From assembly GCA_963514095.1 (NCBI GenBank), contig OY741266.1, positions 28,692,188 to 28,756,187 of the forward strand: DNA of 64,000 nt, given 5' to 3'. Every line of letters starts with the position of its first letter. The first letter of the stretch is position 1. Shown here in pieces: positions 11,511-25,099 of this stretch. The DNA is from Eutrigla gurnardus. Lineage: Eukaryota > Chordata > Actinopteri > Perciformes > Triglidae. Under the pieces are notes generated by a model that saw nothing but the letters and a program-made list of their open reading frames with translations, was not told where the DNA came from and did no database searches. The position numbers and the translations under genes were made by a program.

Positions 11511-14500
11511 ATGAATAATCGCTCCATCGCCTGGTGGCTGAAACAGATCGGCCTGCCCCAGTACATCAAGACACTGGAGAGGGAATATTATGGTCTGGAG
11601 GTACGTGGGTCTGTCAGATGCATCTGTTGATACGTCTTCTCTATCTAGAGTTTCTCTTTATTACCGTCTTTTTGTTTCTCCCTCTCTCCAGGGCTTGCTG
11701 AGTGTAACAGATGGAGAGCTGAAGGATTCGGGGATAGATGATGCAACACACAGGGAAACCATCCTCAATCAACTTTCAAGACACCGGCAGAGACTGGACC
11801 CGCACGCTGGTGACACTTCAATATTCACACTCTTCTAATATATAGTGGAGCACACTACGTTAGTTACTACAACCTAAACAAATGATTCGATCGATTCATA
11901 TCGATTCTGAATACTTGAGCCACTGAAATATCTGACTTTTGCTACAGATACCAAATAAATACTTATTTTTGATGCATTACTTTAAGAAATATGAGCATGT
12001 TTCTGACAATAACAGCAGATAGCGATGGATTATAACTGGTCGGTCTGCAACTTTGGTCCTGAATAGAATATTTCACAAACTACTAAATAGATTTCCATGA
12101 TATTTTATACATTCAGGTCACAGATGGAATTGTTACTTTTGAAAATAGGCCCCCGACAATTCCTGCATCAAAATGTATGACCCAATACCTGCAAAACAAA
12201 TAAAATCAGCATGTTAACACGTTAGCATTTAGCTCAAAAGTACAGCCTCCGAGTGCTGCCAGCATAAAGTCTCCTTTATTTTTAGATGCTAAATGCTAAT
12301 GCAACACAGGCTCCCATTCAAATCTTGCTTAAAGTGGCAGACTATTGCCCACTGATGACAGTATTACAATATTTATATATGTGCAGTAATACAAACATGG
12401 CGTTGCAACATTACTGGGGGGAAAAAATGCAGTATTAAAGTTTTGAAAAATCTAATTTTTACTGAAATAGAGAAACCTTTAAATCTTTAAATCAAATACT
12501 CTATAATTTGTATCTAAAATAGAAACAAAGATAATTTAAGGACACATTTAGGTCAGTAACTGAAAAAGAATTAAAGTTTGCTCATCCTTGATATTAATTA
12601 ATTCAAGCTGTTCAACAGCTCAAGTGTTTCAGTGTTCAGAAACAACCCTAAAATAAACTTTTAATCGTCCTTTTTTACTTGCACAGAGCAGCAGCTGTTG
12701 AACTCATTCATGCTTAGCCCCGACGCTTTGTGCACGCCTGTTCATCGAGTCAAAACGCTGTACTCTAGGCTTGTCCATGCTTAATGTAATTAAACACAAG
12801 TTGAAGAAGTTAAAGGTGAAAATCTAGAGAATAACGCCTGAATGACACTGTCATAAGCTTAAAAAATGTCTTATATAAGTGTATTTCATACATGCACTTC
12901 AATTAAAAGGTTCAACATTTTGCAAAGTATGCTCATTGCTTTCGTGACTGGAAGCATTTGACTAAAAATGTCGATGTTTTCTCTCATTTGTTTCAGCTTC
13001 ATCTGCAACGGAGCAGCATAAGAGTGGTACGGATCTTCTTTTAACTCTGCAGGAGAGCAAATATACCTAAACGTCAAAGTATTCCTATAAAATCTACCTT
13101 TTGTCCTCTCAGGTGTGCCCGTGGAGCGCAGGGTGAGCCGGAAGTACTCCCTGGGATCGTCTATGGATCTGGTGAGACCACCGAGTTGATGTTACGTATC
13201 AATACAGTTGACCTCCAGGTCTCCCCCCTTTTTTTTTTGTTTCGTTACCATGACAATGAGTTGGGTCTCTATAATTTCCTGCAGGTGAAGCCGAGCAAGG
13301 ATCTGTTTCGTCAGAGTGTCCTGCCCCGCCTCCAGCGCGCTGATAAAAAACACCGCCTCTCCGCCTCCTGCTCCCAGCTCCGCCCCCTGGACGAGGACAA
13401 CGCTATCAGTCAGGACAGCAAACGCAGGTAAGATGACCCACAATGTGTGTTTGACTTCTCCAGGCTTGTATTTGACTAATTATCAACTAGTGCCTCATAA
13501 AATGTCAGTTTGTAAGGTGAACATGTATTCACTCGCCGATGGATTAAATGCATTTAAGGATATGAAATGGCATCACGATCGTTACGTTACTTACTTTCGA
13601 GGAGAACAGCTGCTTTTTGATGACTAACATAGCAAACAACACTCCTTGGGACTTTGATATTCTGGTCACACTTCCACCCCCAGTGAGCGAGTGACAAAGG
13701 CCAGTGTGTGTGTGTGTGTGTTTGGAAGTTGTTAATCTTGAAGTCCAGGCCTGTAAAAAGAAGAAAACGAAGGTTCAATGCAGACTCACTTTCACCATTA
13801 AAAGGGCCCATTCACCAAAATGATAATAAGGCATGTTCCTTCTCACTCTATCCTCTACTGCTATTAAACAGTTTGTGGTCCTGGAAGCACTAAAAGTTTA
13901 CAGCAATCTTCCCAGGAACAGCGTGCCAGTTTCTCGTGTCTGGCAAACACAGCAAAACCTAAATTAATTAGTCTACCGAGACACGCAATACAAAACAAAA
14001 AGCAGCAAATCGTCAGATGCCTTAGATGCTGGAACAAGTTAATATTGTGGCATTTCATCTCGACAAAACGACGTGCAAGAAATAGGTCGATAATATAGAA
14101 CAAATAATACTCCCAAACACATCTTCACTTGCAGTCATAGATATTTAATAAAAGTGATTCATTAGAGACCATCAGGATATTTAAAAACAAATAAACCTCA
14201 CGAGGATATGTGTACCTAAAACAACATCCTTAAATATCTCTGACTGTAAGAGAACGAGACTGTGTGAGGGAGTTGTTTTGCTCTATGCAGACGATTAACC
14301 ACTAAAAAAATGTTTTCCTGCTCTACGATATAGGAACTATTGTTATATGTTGCTGCTATTATATTTAAAATCTTACTAGTGTGTTCTGTGCAGCTGTATT
14401 ATGCTGGGGGGAAATATAATCAAGAGCAGCACATTCCTAGTTTGGATTGAGTAGTTTATACAGAGGCTCTGAGGCACATATAACCCAATTAATATAAGAG

Positions 14501-16438
14501 GTAAGTAAAATAATAGTGTGTTTTTGTAATTTGGGGTGAACCACTCTTTCATGCATTTGTAAATATCTCCTTTAATACATTATTCAGTTATACAAATAAT
14601 TAAAAAAAAACTGTATAATTCAGGTGCATCTCTGCTCCAAAAGGGGGGGGAAAGCCTTTTAAACTTAACATCCGGGACTTTGTAGAAGTAGATGGTTCCG
14701 GAGGGCTCTGATTGGTTGAGACACGGTCGAAATCAGGTGATAACAGGCGCACCTGAACGCACCACGCCTAAATATTAATGCGCGGTCCAAAACAAAATCG
14801 CATCAGCTTCTCCAATCATTTACTAATTGTAATTAACATACATTTATTCAGATATTTAAAGTTGAATACATCAGAATGTGTGTGGTGTTAGTTCTGGGCA
14901 ATCATTTCAGTTTTACTAAAAACTTCTACTAAAAAAAAATAATAAAAAGTAATGTCGACGTGTTGCTGTTCCAAGAGACTGAATGCCCCCCCCCCCCCCC
15001 CCCCCAAAAAAAAATGCTGATTCTAGCAAGGTAACGTCTGTCAACTCGGCCCCCGTCGGTATCCGAGGAATGCCAGGCAGATAGCGGTGTTTTCAGCGCC
15101 CGGGCCCGGGGCGAGAGGGGGGGGAGAACTTGTGGGAACTCGCCTGGAAGTGCGCGGGGGAGGGAGGGAGACACGGGGGGAGCGCTGGCTGGGAGGGACC
15201 AGCGCAGAGAGAGAGAGAGGGGAGGCTGAACGCTGCAACTCACCCAGCTGTCGTTCAGTTCTCCGGACCTCACATCGTAAACATGTCCGGGACCAGCGAC
15301 CGGTGAAGAGGACCCGGAGACCGGCGAAGAGTACCGACAGGTAGGACCGGTGACCGTTGGCGCCTCTCAGAAAGTAGAACGTTCGTTTGTTTCCTCAAAC
15401 AACGGTGAACTTCAACTTAACGTTAATTAACGCGAGACTTTGATGTCAATCAATATTTTTTAATTTTGACACTTTTCGTGTTCAGTAAATTACTTTCCGA
15501 GATAATTCTGACATATAAAGCTAATAAAAAAAATGTTCAAGCTAGCTTACCTGTAGCAGTGACATCAGCTAAGCTACTTGTTGCACAACATTGACTTCCC
15601 CCCCCCCCAGACACTTTAACACCGAGTAAATTAAAAGTTATAATAACCACACTACGGTGACGTTAGCTATTAGCTCTCTTAGCTCTTTATGGATCAGATG
15701 ATACGAGTGAATATCAGCTGGCTGTTGACGTTTGTTTTTATGTGGTTAAATGTGGAGTCAGGTTTGTTTCCCAACAACAACCACAGCGTGTTGCACAGGT
15801 GTGTGTTTTGCTGCTTGGGCCAACGCCCCTCAAACAGGATGTTGCGGGCTCTTACCTGCAGAACAAGTCTTAAAAGCTGTGATTTATTAATCTTAAGTCT
15901 CTGTATTTATGTGTGTATTTATTTAATAGTGAAATGTAGCTGGAACAGTTGTCATTTAATAGCTTAATCCAATTCAGCCTGATAGAAACAGACCTTCAAT
16001 AAATGCTGCTCTCATGAAGTTTTAAAGTTCAGTTTTTTTTTTTATTGCAACTGTTTTAAAGAGGTGCCGTTACATTTATTGTATTTATGCAGTTTTATCC
16101 ACCCCATAGTATGGAGACATCTCAGTATGATGCAATGCATTTAATTATAATAATATATTTTATTTGCAAAGTGCTTTTCCAGATGCTTTGTGACAGTTAG
16201 GTCAGTTAAAAATACACACGACGCAAAACGCTTCTGCAGAACAGCAGAGCTGAAAAAGATTAGTCAACCAACAGATAATTAATTGGCAACTAAATTGATA
16301 ACATCCTTTTTAAAGTTATAATTGATGTGCCGTGTTTCTCCTCTTCTTATGTGATAGTAATCTCAATATTTGGGTTTGTTATTTGAAAACACAGCCTTGG
16401 GTTTTAGCACAGCCATACAAAATTGAAGACACAAAAGG

Positions 16439-16470
<32 letters not shown>

Positions 16471-19400
16471 CTTCTTCTTCTTCTTCTTCTAAGTTTGGTA
16501 GTTTTAACAACCTTGGTGGACTTTTAATTCTACAGTTAAACTTTTCATGATAAGAGATTGGGAATTTCTCCACTGGAACAAGTGTTCATGGCAGCTTGGC
16601 CAGGACTCTGACACATTAATTAAACATTTATGTTTGAAAATAAAATGCTAAGTCTTATGTCTATAAACTTAAACAACTAATTTATAGGCCACTGATACCC
16701 ACAGGTAACCTTGGAAGAACCACTCTAAATCTTGCAGAAAGTATAATTCGCCATCAAACTCATTAAACGGTGTCTGGGGGTTGCCGTTAAAAGGACCTTG
16801 ACTCATGACCTCAGCGTTTCTAAAACCCTGGCGTGATTGTGTCGCTGTGATAACAGGCAGTAAAAGTCGTGGATGGATCTGTAAAAAGAGTTTAACGGCC
16901 TTCAAAATGAGCTTTAGCAACACCTTTTTTAAAAACGGTTTAAACCAAGGCTAAACATTACGGCCCCTCGTGAATTCCTTCAGTGGATGTTGCACGGTTA
17001 ACAGTTGTATTCAGCGCGGTAAACAAGTAAATGTCATGCCACTGTGTGTGCACATCCCTCCAGCTGTCCCTGAAGACACCATTTGTTCCACATTGTTAAC
17101 CCATTTTTACACAAAGCGAGATGCAGTCAAAGATGTAGATTTGCTAGAATGTGTAATCGTCCACGAGATGGCTGACTGTTATCTAGTTGAGCTGCCCTGC
17201 TGTGCGTTGTCTGTTAGCCTTGTGTTTACAGAGGCAGGAAGTCGGAAGCTTAGGCAGGAAGGAAGGAGGAAAATGAGGCACGCTATTAAAAGTCCCTCCG
17301 TTTTGTTTTTTTATGGCGTTAATGACAGATCCAGACCTTGACGGTGGCTTTCCATCCTTGTACTGTTCCGTGTTTTTCTTTTCAACACGTCGTGTGTGTG
17401 ACTCCCTGGGGTGGCGTTTAATAGCTCCAAATCACCTTTTCTCCCTTGTTTTTCCAGCAAGAGGAGGAGTGTCAGCGCATACCTCAGCCAGCTCAAGGTA
17501 AGGGGTGAAATACCTCGACAGCTGCCTCTTTTTTTTTTTTTTCCCCCTACACAATTCCTTCATACCTTCTTCGCACATCACACAAAATGTGAGCACGGGG
17601 AGCATGCAGAGTAACTATGGTAACTGCTCTGTGCCTTGTAGGTGTTCGGTGGTCGGAGAGACATGGACTCATTAAAGAAGGAGCTGGAGGAGGAGCTGAA
17701 GCTCAGCACCGACAACCCAACCAGCCACGCCTGGTACCACGGACCGCTGAGCCGAGAGGTGCTCGATGGACCAAACGGTCCTCGCTGTATTTACACTTAA
17801 ATAACACATTCTGTGCACACACATTAAAAAGGAATAGATTCCTCAAGTAGAATTAGAGTTAGAAGATGAATGCCACCTTTAGACAGGGTCAGGCTAGCCG
17901 TTTCCCCTTGTAGCCGGCATTTATGCTAAGCTAACTGGCTAACAGTCCAATACAGTCTGGCAATTAAAGTCTACCTTCGTAAAGGTGGTGACCAACGTAA
18001 CCCGCTGACTTGTGTCCAGACTGCAGAGTCTCTGTTCGAGAGGGACGGAGACTTCCTGGTCCGAGACTCGAGCTCCGCCCCCGGCGACTACGTTTTGAGC
18101 TGCTTCTGGAAGGATGGGCCCATGCACTTTAAGATCATACGAGTGATCCTCCGTCCCAAAAAGGTGTGTATCCGTGGCAACACAACTGAGCAAGCAGATC
18201 AATAATGGGGAGGTTTATGCTGTAAGTACAGTTTGAGACATTTTTTAATAGACTTTTTGATGAATTTTTAGATTTTTGCTCAGACTCTGCTTCACTATAT
18301 TAACTGTAATTAGTCGGAGCTGAACTCCGCTAAGCTGCAAGCTACCCTAGCCACCTCTCTAGCCTCTGAGTGATGCGTATCCGTTACTGGAGACTGCTTG
18401 TGCCTCCATCCGTGTGACAGGGCTACACTCGGGAGCTGTTCCAGTTTGAGGAGGATCGCTTTGACAACGTCCCCGCTCTGATCCGATTCTACGTGGGCGG
18501 GCGTCGGCCCATCTCCCAGGCCTCAGGAGCTGTGATCTTTCACCCAATCACACGGACCCTTCCTCTGCGCGTCATCGTCGAGCGTCATGGAGAGCCCACG
18601 AGCAGCAGCGGCACCACCAGCAGCAGCAGCGTCAGTAGAGGTGCAGCGAGAGAAAAACACAGTGAAGCCAACAAAAGGCGCAGCTTCAGCTCTGCACACA
18701 TGGAAGCACTGCAGGCCATCAATCCTCTGCTAAGGTGGGAGGACTGTTGGGCGTCCACATGCACACGTTTAGTGCTGAAACAAACTGTATGCAAAGTATT
18801 CTCATGAAGTTTATCTTCTGTGTGGCAGGAGTGGAAGTCAGCCTGCTAACTTGGAGAACGTTGGACGCAGGCCTTCACTTCAGTCTGCACAATCCGACGG
18901 AAACCTACGAACCGGTACATTATACATTCATCCGTCACCGCCAAACCCCTGGTATGCAGCTCCGGTACGGCCACAACCGGCTGGTCTGTGCTGTCATGCA
19001 GCAGAGCATCTCGCTTGTGGCTCAATTGGGATTCTTCCTTCCAGTCCTCTGGTCTATATAATTACGTGGCGGGACTATTTTTGTCAGAGCAGCCCTCAGC
19101 TCTAAGCCATGAAATTCACTTAGAAATGTATAGAAATGCTAATATTTACTGGCAGTTCACATGAATATTTAATGATGCGTTCTCTTTTCCTTTCTTTCAT
19201 CACCACTATGTGCAGCCGAACTAGTTTTCCCTCTGGTAATATGCAACATAACAACATGGCGATAAGAAGTGTGTCGTCCTTTAAAACGAGTTAAGTGAAG
19301 CCACAAAGGATCCGTTGCCACATTGATTATAAATGAGCTGCAAAGTTGTTTTCAATGGGTTTTCAAAAACACAAAGAAATATCACCAAAACAACTTTGCA

Positions 19401-22400
19401 TATGTGGCTGCTGACGACGTCTAAAGATAGACATTTGAGTTGCAGCAGATGCATGACTGAGAACCGTCCATGTGGTCAGCCTCCCCTCCTGCCGGAATTC
19501 TATTTCCAGATGTGATTTAAGGAGGCGGTGTGGAGCAAAACCATCATCAGAACAAAACAGAATCCTATGTGTTGTTTTTTTAACTTCCTGCTGTCCCTCG
19601 TCCTCGCCCAGGTGTTCCACAGAACACCCAGTCGGAGGACGCTGGCCCCGCCCCCATCTCCCCAGTGTTTCGCACAGGCAGCGAACCACTGCTGAGCCCC
19701 CGACCACGACACACACGCCCCTCCCTTCCAGGTGAGACACATCAAATAAGTCTGTCTGGACTCTTGGCTCACAAATCACACAATTTGTGGGTTTTAGCAA
19801 CGTGACGTTTCCATTCTACAGTAAATGGTATTTCTGGACACAACTCTGCTGTAGAATTTTATTCCTGGTAGTGTGGAGAGGCATTTTTAACAGAATTGAG
19901 ACCGTGGGAAATTAAATGCTTCATTGTAAGGATTTGGTACTAATTACAGGGTCTCATTTCTCAATTTTCAGTGGAATTTACTTGAAAGAAATATCCCATT
20001 TACAGAGAATATAATTGGCTAACTAAAGAAAATGCAAACAATTAAACAAAAATGAGAGACTTGGGAGTTTTAATAAGACTTCTAATTATTATGGGTATTT
20101 CTAAGATCCTGGTTATGGCCTTGATGTTTGATACGTAGGGAACTAATTACAGGTCGGAACCAAACTTCCTGCTAACTGCGCCTCCTCCTCCCTGCAGGTG
20201 GTGGTGTAACTTTGCGAGGTTCAGATGGACAGCTGCACTCCAGAGCTCCTCCTAAACCTCTCCGGGTCTCGGCAGTCTTCGGCAGCCTCGTCCCTCCCCC
20301 ACCCAGAGGCCGGGACGTTGACCCCTCCTCCTTCTACGATGAGCTGGTCATCCAGGTGAAGAGCTCGTCACAAACATCTCGTATCCATTTAGGGAAAATG
20401 ACAGGCGGTCTACATACTCGATGTGGTCTTGCTGGTGTGTCCAGGTGCCCCGGTCCCAGCAGAAAGGTCACGTGGACCGACTGCGAGCAGAAGAGAAGTG
20501 GCAGAGCCGCGTCCGCCTCACGGAGACGTCCTTCGGCTTCCTGGAGACAGAGAACAGCGAGGCGGCATCGGCGGTGCCGGTGCTGCCGCAGAAGAAGACA
20601 ACGGCGAAGGAAGTGGAAGACTGGCATTTTGAAAAGCCACACGTTTGTATACTTTAGATTTATTTTTACAGCTTATAATTTCAACATTTGCTTCTATCTT
20701 CTGACCATTTCAGGGTTTTGTTAATCTTTAATTTTTATAGACTAAATTGAGTAATCACAATAATTCTATGTTTATTCTTAGATTTGTTTATTTGCAAAGT
20801 GCTATAATTATAGTAGATTTATTAGTATTGTGTCATTCATAAATAATATTTAAAAAAAGAAAACCAGAGTAGCAAAATAAATTATTAATATTAGACAGAA
20901 TAACCACCCTGGTGTTTATCCTAGCTTTACAAAGGTCGCCAATTTAAAAGCATTAAAATTAAGTAGCCAGCCAAATATTTCCCAAACAGTGCATGATGAG
21001 TGGATTTTAAACACACTTTTAATTTAATACAGATTTAAATAGAATTCAATACACTAGAAAATGTGATTCTTTCTTAAATATACAGTTAGATTTTATCATT
21101 TAGAAATAATAGCCTCAGAATATATTCAGGAATGGACTCTGACCTCCAGTTAATAACATCTCAGAGAGTCCGTTGTCCACCAACGTTGTAATATCCGTGT
21201 TGCTCCATCACAGGTGGAGTCGATCTCCTGTTTCCAGTTGGATAAATTTGAGTCGCTGCTCTTGCCGGAGAACAACCGGCCTCTCGACCCCGGCGTCCTG
21301 CTGGCACTCAAAGAGCTCTTCAACCGCTCCAACGCCGACGCCACCGCTCTGCACATGCTCAGTGTTGACTGCCAGGTAGCTCTCAGTGGTCCAACGTTGG
21401 GATCCATGCCTCATTTATGTTTGCACGACTTGTTAATGCAAAACAAAAAGGTGCAACATCAAATCCAAATAATAGGCTACGACAACCATATTCTGAATGA
21501 GTCATATTGCTTCAGTTAACAGTCATTCATTGAGGGTGTGTCCGTTTTACTTCAGCCATGTAGGACCAACATAAGAACATTTTTAAATCTTCAGAGTCTT
21601 TTTTCCTTTTGTGGGAATAAAAAGGACTTTTTTTAATAAATGTGGGCCATGTTTCATAAAATGGTGTTTTCTGTAAACTCAACAAAACCAGATCCTGTCA
21701 TTGTTGTGTTGCTGCAGGTAGCTCGTATATTTGGGGTGACTGACGAGCAGAAGAGGATTATGGGAGTGGAATCGGGGCTGCAGCTCGTCACTTTGCCACA
21801 CGGTCACCAGTTACGGCAGGATTTGTTAGAAAGGTACGTTCAGCGGACACGGGATGGATTAAAGTGTCGGTTCAAGCATGATCACTTATAGTGGAGTTTA
21901 ATTTGTCCATCTTTTAAGGGATCTCTAATTGCGTAACAATGTATGTGATGGAATTTTGTTTGTGGCGCCGAAAACTATAGAAAAAGAATTGGAAGTTAAC
22001 ATCGTCGCCTTCAAATTGAGAAAACTATTCAATCTTCTGCCCAATCACACCTCTAATCTATTAATGTTTCATTTCTAAGGCATCATCTCATCTCGCTGGG
22101 AGTCGCCGTGGACGTCCTGGGCTGCACGGGGACTGTGAGCCAGAGGGCCACCGTTTTACATAAAATAATCTCATTGGCTCACGCCCTGAAAGAACACGCC
22201 CACAACCTCTACTCCTTCTCAGCCGTGATGAAGGCTCTGGAGATGCCTCAGGTGATTTAAAGATCACAAACACACGTTTGCAGTTCTAGTATGTCATTTA
22301 AAAAAAAGAAGTCCTCGTATAGTATGCCATAGATGTACAAAAATAAATAGCCAAAGAAAAGTAAGTCATACAAAATGTCATGGAAAAAGTCAATACTATT

Positions 22401-24648
22401 TGTCATTACAAATGTAATATTATAGAATGAAATATAGTATCCAATCAAATAAATATTTCATACAAAATGTAACAACTTTTTAAACCATATATCAAAAGTT
22501 CTTATAGTCTTAAGTATAGTAAAGCCATAAAAACAGTAGTATTGCATGAAAACTGTCACAAACACACGTTGTGCGTGCAGATAATGCGCCTGGAGATGAC
22601 GTGGCGAGCGCTGAGGAGGAACCACACGGAGACCGCCGTGTTATTTGAGAAGAAACTCAAGCCCTTCATGAACCTGCTGAACGACGGAGACGGTGAGCGA
22701 ACGTGTTTGAGACACATTAAGTACATGAAATTCAGTGGGAAGTGTTACTCTGCTGGTGCTTAGGGCTTCTGTTCCTAGAAGACATTCGGCCGGGGATGGG
22801 AATTTAAATACAGGATGACCGATAGGAGCTCCAGTCAGTCTGTTCATCTCCAAGACGGATGAACTGGGTCTCGTCTTATCATAGATAATCTATCAGACGT
22901 CATGCGGCTCCGTCTGAAGCCACAAAAGCCTTTATGCAACTTATTACGGCAACAAAAATGGGAGACTGAACTAAGGGAATTCGCCCTTCAGCCCATCGGG
23001 GACAGAACAGCATTTTATTCCCCGTGTATACAGAAGAATCAGCAGCCGAAACAGCTGGGTGACACAAACACACTCCCCAGAACAATCATCATTACAGCTG
23101 CACACATTAACCGTAAAAAAACAGCCTACTCACCCACGCTCGTCCACGGGAGAAAACGAGGTGCACCTGCACACAAGGATCAGTCCCAACGAGCAGAACC
23201 AACTGCTACACACAGGTAAACCAGGTGAAGCAATCCCAGACGAGCCTCCATTAAAAGTAGTAAATAGACATTTATTTGTCATTAAACCAAAAGAACCAAA
23301 CCATTAAACCGATGTGTGAAAGAGTCCACATCAAATAAAGCAATAAATCAGGCTCAGGTGTGGCTCATCAGCTGTTAATGTCCTCCAAGACCAGGAAAAG
23401 GAACACAGACCCCCTGCTGGATGGGAGGTGTCATCACACGATCTACAAACATACAGATTTTACCCCATCAAACAAACTCTGAGTGTGGTGTGTTCATGTG
23501 TTTCCTTGTAGACTCTGTAGTCCACGGTCCCGTCGCCGTGCCACACCTGGTTCCTCTGCTGATGGCGATGGAGGGCGACGACCCGGTGGAGAACAGCGAG
23601 CGAGGCTGTCAGCTGCTCTACAACGTCCTCCAATCAGCTCGCAGCGCAGCGCTGCATGCACAAGACTATCAGCAGCACGCGCACTCGCTTCTCACAGGTA
23701 CGCACGTGCACTCGCTTCTCACACGTACGCACGCGCACTCGCTTCTCACACGTACGCACGCGCACTCGCTTCTCACACGTACGCACGCGCACTCGCTTCT
23801 CACACGTACGCACGCGCACTCGCTTCTCACACGTACGCACGCGCACTCGCTTCTCACACGTACGCACGCGCACTCGCTTCTCACGGGTACGCACGCGCAC
23901 TCGCTTCTCACAGGTACGCACGCGCACTCGCTTCTCACAGGTACGCACGCGCACTCGCTTCTCACAGGTACGCACGCGCACTCTCTTCTCACAGGTACGC
24001 ACGCGCACTCTCTTCTCACAGGTACGCACGCGCACTCGCTTCTCACAGGTACGCACGCGCACTCTCTTCTCACGGGTACGCACGCGCACTCTCTTCTCAC
24101 GGGTACGCACGCGCACTCGCTTCTCACGGGTACGCACGCGCACTCGCTTCTCACGGGTACGCACGTGCACTCTCTTCTCACGGGTACGCACGCGCACTCT
24201 CTTCTCACGGGTACGCACGCGCACTCGCTTCTCACGGGTACGCACGCGCACTCGCTTCTCACAGGTACGCACGTGCACTCTCTTCTCAGATTAAGGCCTC
24301 ACACTGTAAATGAATACGTTTAAATGGAAAGCAACAGGTTTGATGGAGAAACTCTCTGTACATGACGTATATTTGTCTTGTTTGTACCAAAGAGTACCAG
24401 AAAATTGCTGTGAAAATCACATAATTCATCGTATCTGATCCGGTGCTTTAACAGGGAGCTGGGAGCCGGTCCCCGAGCTGCTGGAGGCTTTCCGGACGGA
24501 GTTCGCCCTGCGGCTGCTCTGGGGTCAGTCGGGGGCTGCGGCCGACCGGGAGGAGCGCTACGACAAGTTTGACAAGATTCTTTGTGTCCTCTCGGATAAA
24601 CTTGAACCCGTGGAGATGACCCCACAACAACCCGACCCGCTAACCTGA
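11511..24648 (+). CDS. sh2d3a: SH2D3A (NSP-family SH2 and Cdc25-like adaptor) with N-terminal SAM domain
   Basis: NSP proteins bind p130Cas/BCAR1-family scaffolds through a catalytically inactive Cdc25/RasGEF-like domain and bind receptors through an SH2 domain. Nineteen coding exons join in phase: 11511-11600, 11692-11809, 12997-13026, 13113-13171, 13285-13427, 17458-17497, 17642-17758, 18020-18163, 18421-18734, 18829-18914, 19612-19731, 20198-20355, 20445-20642, 21214-21375, 21718-21833, 22080-22251, 22581-22692, 23512-23697 and 24455-24648 (852 aa). Exons 1-2 encode a SAM domain (AWWLKQIGLPQYIKTLE; residues about 5-66). SH2 starts at SHAWYHG with GDFLVRDS. The GEF-like domain runs from about residue 540, with TLPHGHQLR, DVLGCTGT and LKPFMNLL. 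SH2D3A is preferred over BCAR3/SH2D3C because TALHxLxVDCQ matches SH2D3A and the neighbours are VAV1 and TRIP10. An in-frame ATG at 17663 (MDSLKKELEEEL) would give a 685-aa SAM-less form. The coding exon 13 donor is weak (GTTTGT). Intron 5 (13428-17457) holds the CpG-rich putative promoter and a (CTT)n run. Confidence 0.92.
15040..15340 (+). promoter_or_regulatory. sh2d3a: CpG-rich putative alternative promoter and first exon of sh2d3a
   Basis: This is a sharply GC- and CpG-rich block (CGCCCGGGCCCGGGGCGAG near 15098) inside AT-rich intron 5. It ends in a well-formed donor, CCGACAG then GTAGGA at 15341. An ATG near 15282 is followed seven codons later by TGA, so the exon would be non-coding. 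Spliced to the exon at 17458, the first good start is ATG 17663, giving the SAM-less protein similar in length to mammalian SH2D3A. This is inference from composition and splice signals. Confidence 0.55.
16441..16490. repeat. (CTT)n microsatellite in sh2d3a intron 5
   Basis: Fifty bases of pure CTT trinucleotide repeat. Confidence 0.98.
23680..24288 (+). repeat. 27-bp minisatellite made of repeated splice-donor units at the end of sh2d3a coding exon 18
   Basis: Units of 27 bp (core CACTCGCTTCTCACAG then GTACGCACGCG) begin inside the coding exon and run into the intron. I count 22 copies of the junction: 8 read CACAG-GTACGC, 8 read CACGG-GTACGC and 6 read CACAC-GTACGC. The first intact junction (23697/23698) is the expected donor and the last intact one is at 24264/24265. 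Because 27 is a multiple of three, every copy preserves the exon frame (repeat peptide THAHSLLTG). The array is open through to 24323. Confidence 0.95.
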
Positions 24649-25093
24649 GCCCCCCAGGGTCCGGTCCACTAAGAGAAAAGGGGAGGTCAGCACTTTCACC
24701 TGAGGGAAGAAAGCCGCCAAAGGTCTCACCCGTGAGGTCACGCAGACATAAAGGAAACGTTGTTTTTGAGATATGAAAGACTTAACTTATAAAAGAATGA
24801 AAGCGTATCTGGAATGTGTGGAATCTTGGCTCGTCCTTTCCTGTGAAAAGGGCTGCGTTGGATATCCTGAAAAATCTGGAAGTGTTCACCCAAAGACTAT
24901 CATTTTTGTCTTCAAATATGCATTCCTGATGCTTGGATATGATTTTATCGATCCACACTTGTTTGATACTTGAGACTGAAACGTGAACGTGATTAAAAAG
25001 CGAGTTAGTTCACTTTGTACACTCCCCGCTGCTGTAAGGGACCACACTGGAAATAGTTGTTTTTTTTACATTTTATTTCAGTGTTTCTAATGC

Positions 25094-25099
25094 AATAAA
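25094..25099 (+). terminator. sh2d3a: Polyadenylation signal AATAAA of sh2d3a
   Basis: A canonical AATAAA lies 446 bp after the TGA stop at 24648 and is followed by a T-rich stretch. It is the first AATAAA after the stop codon on this strand. Confidence 0.6.

Noticed and set aside
13316..13627. 103-aa frame overlapping sh2d3a coding exon 5
   Set aside because: An out-of-frame shadow of a coding exon that runs into the intron.
23634..24278. Long frames on both strands over the sh2d3a donor array
   Set aside because: They are by-products of the 27-bp repeat; only the frame of the upstream exon is meaningful.
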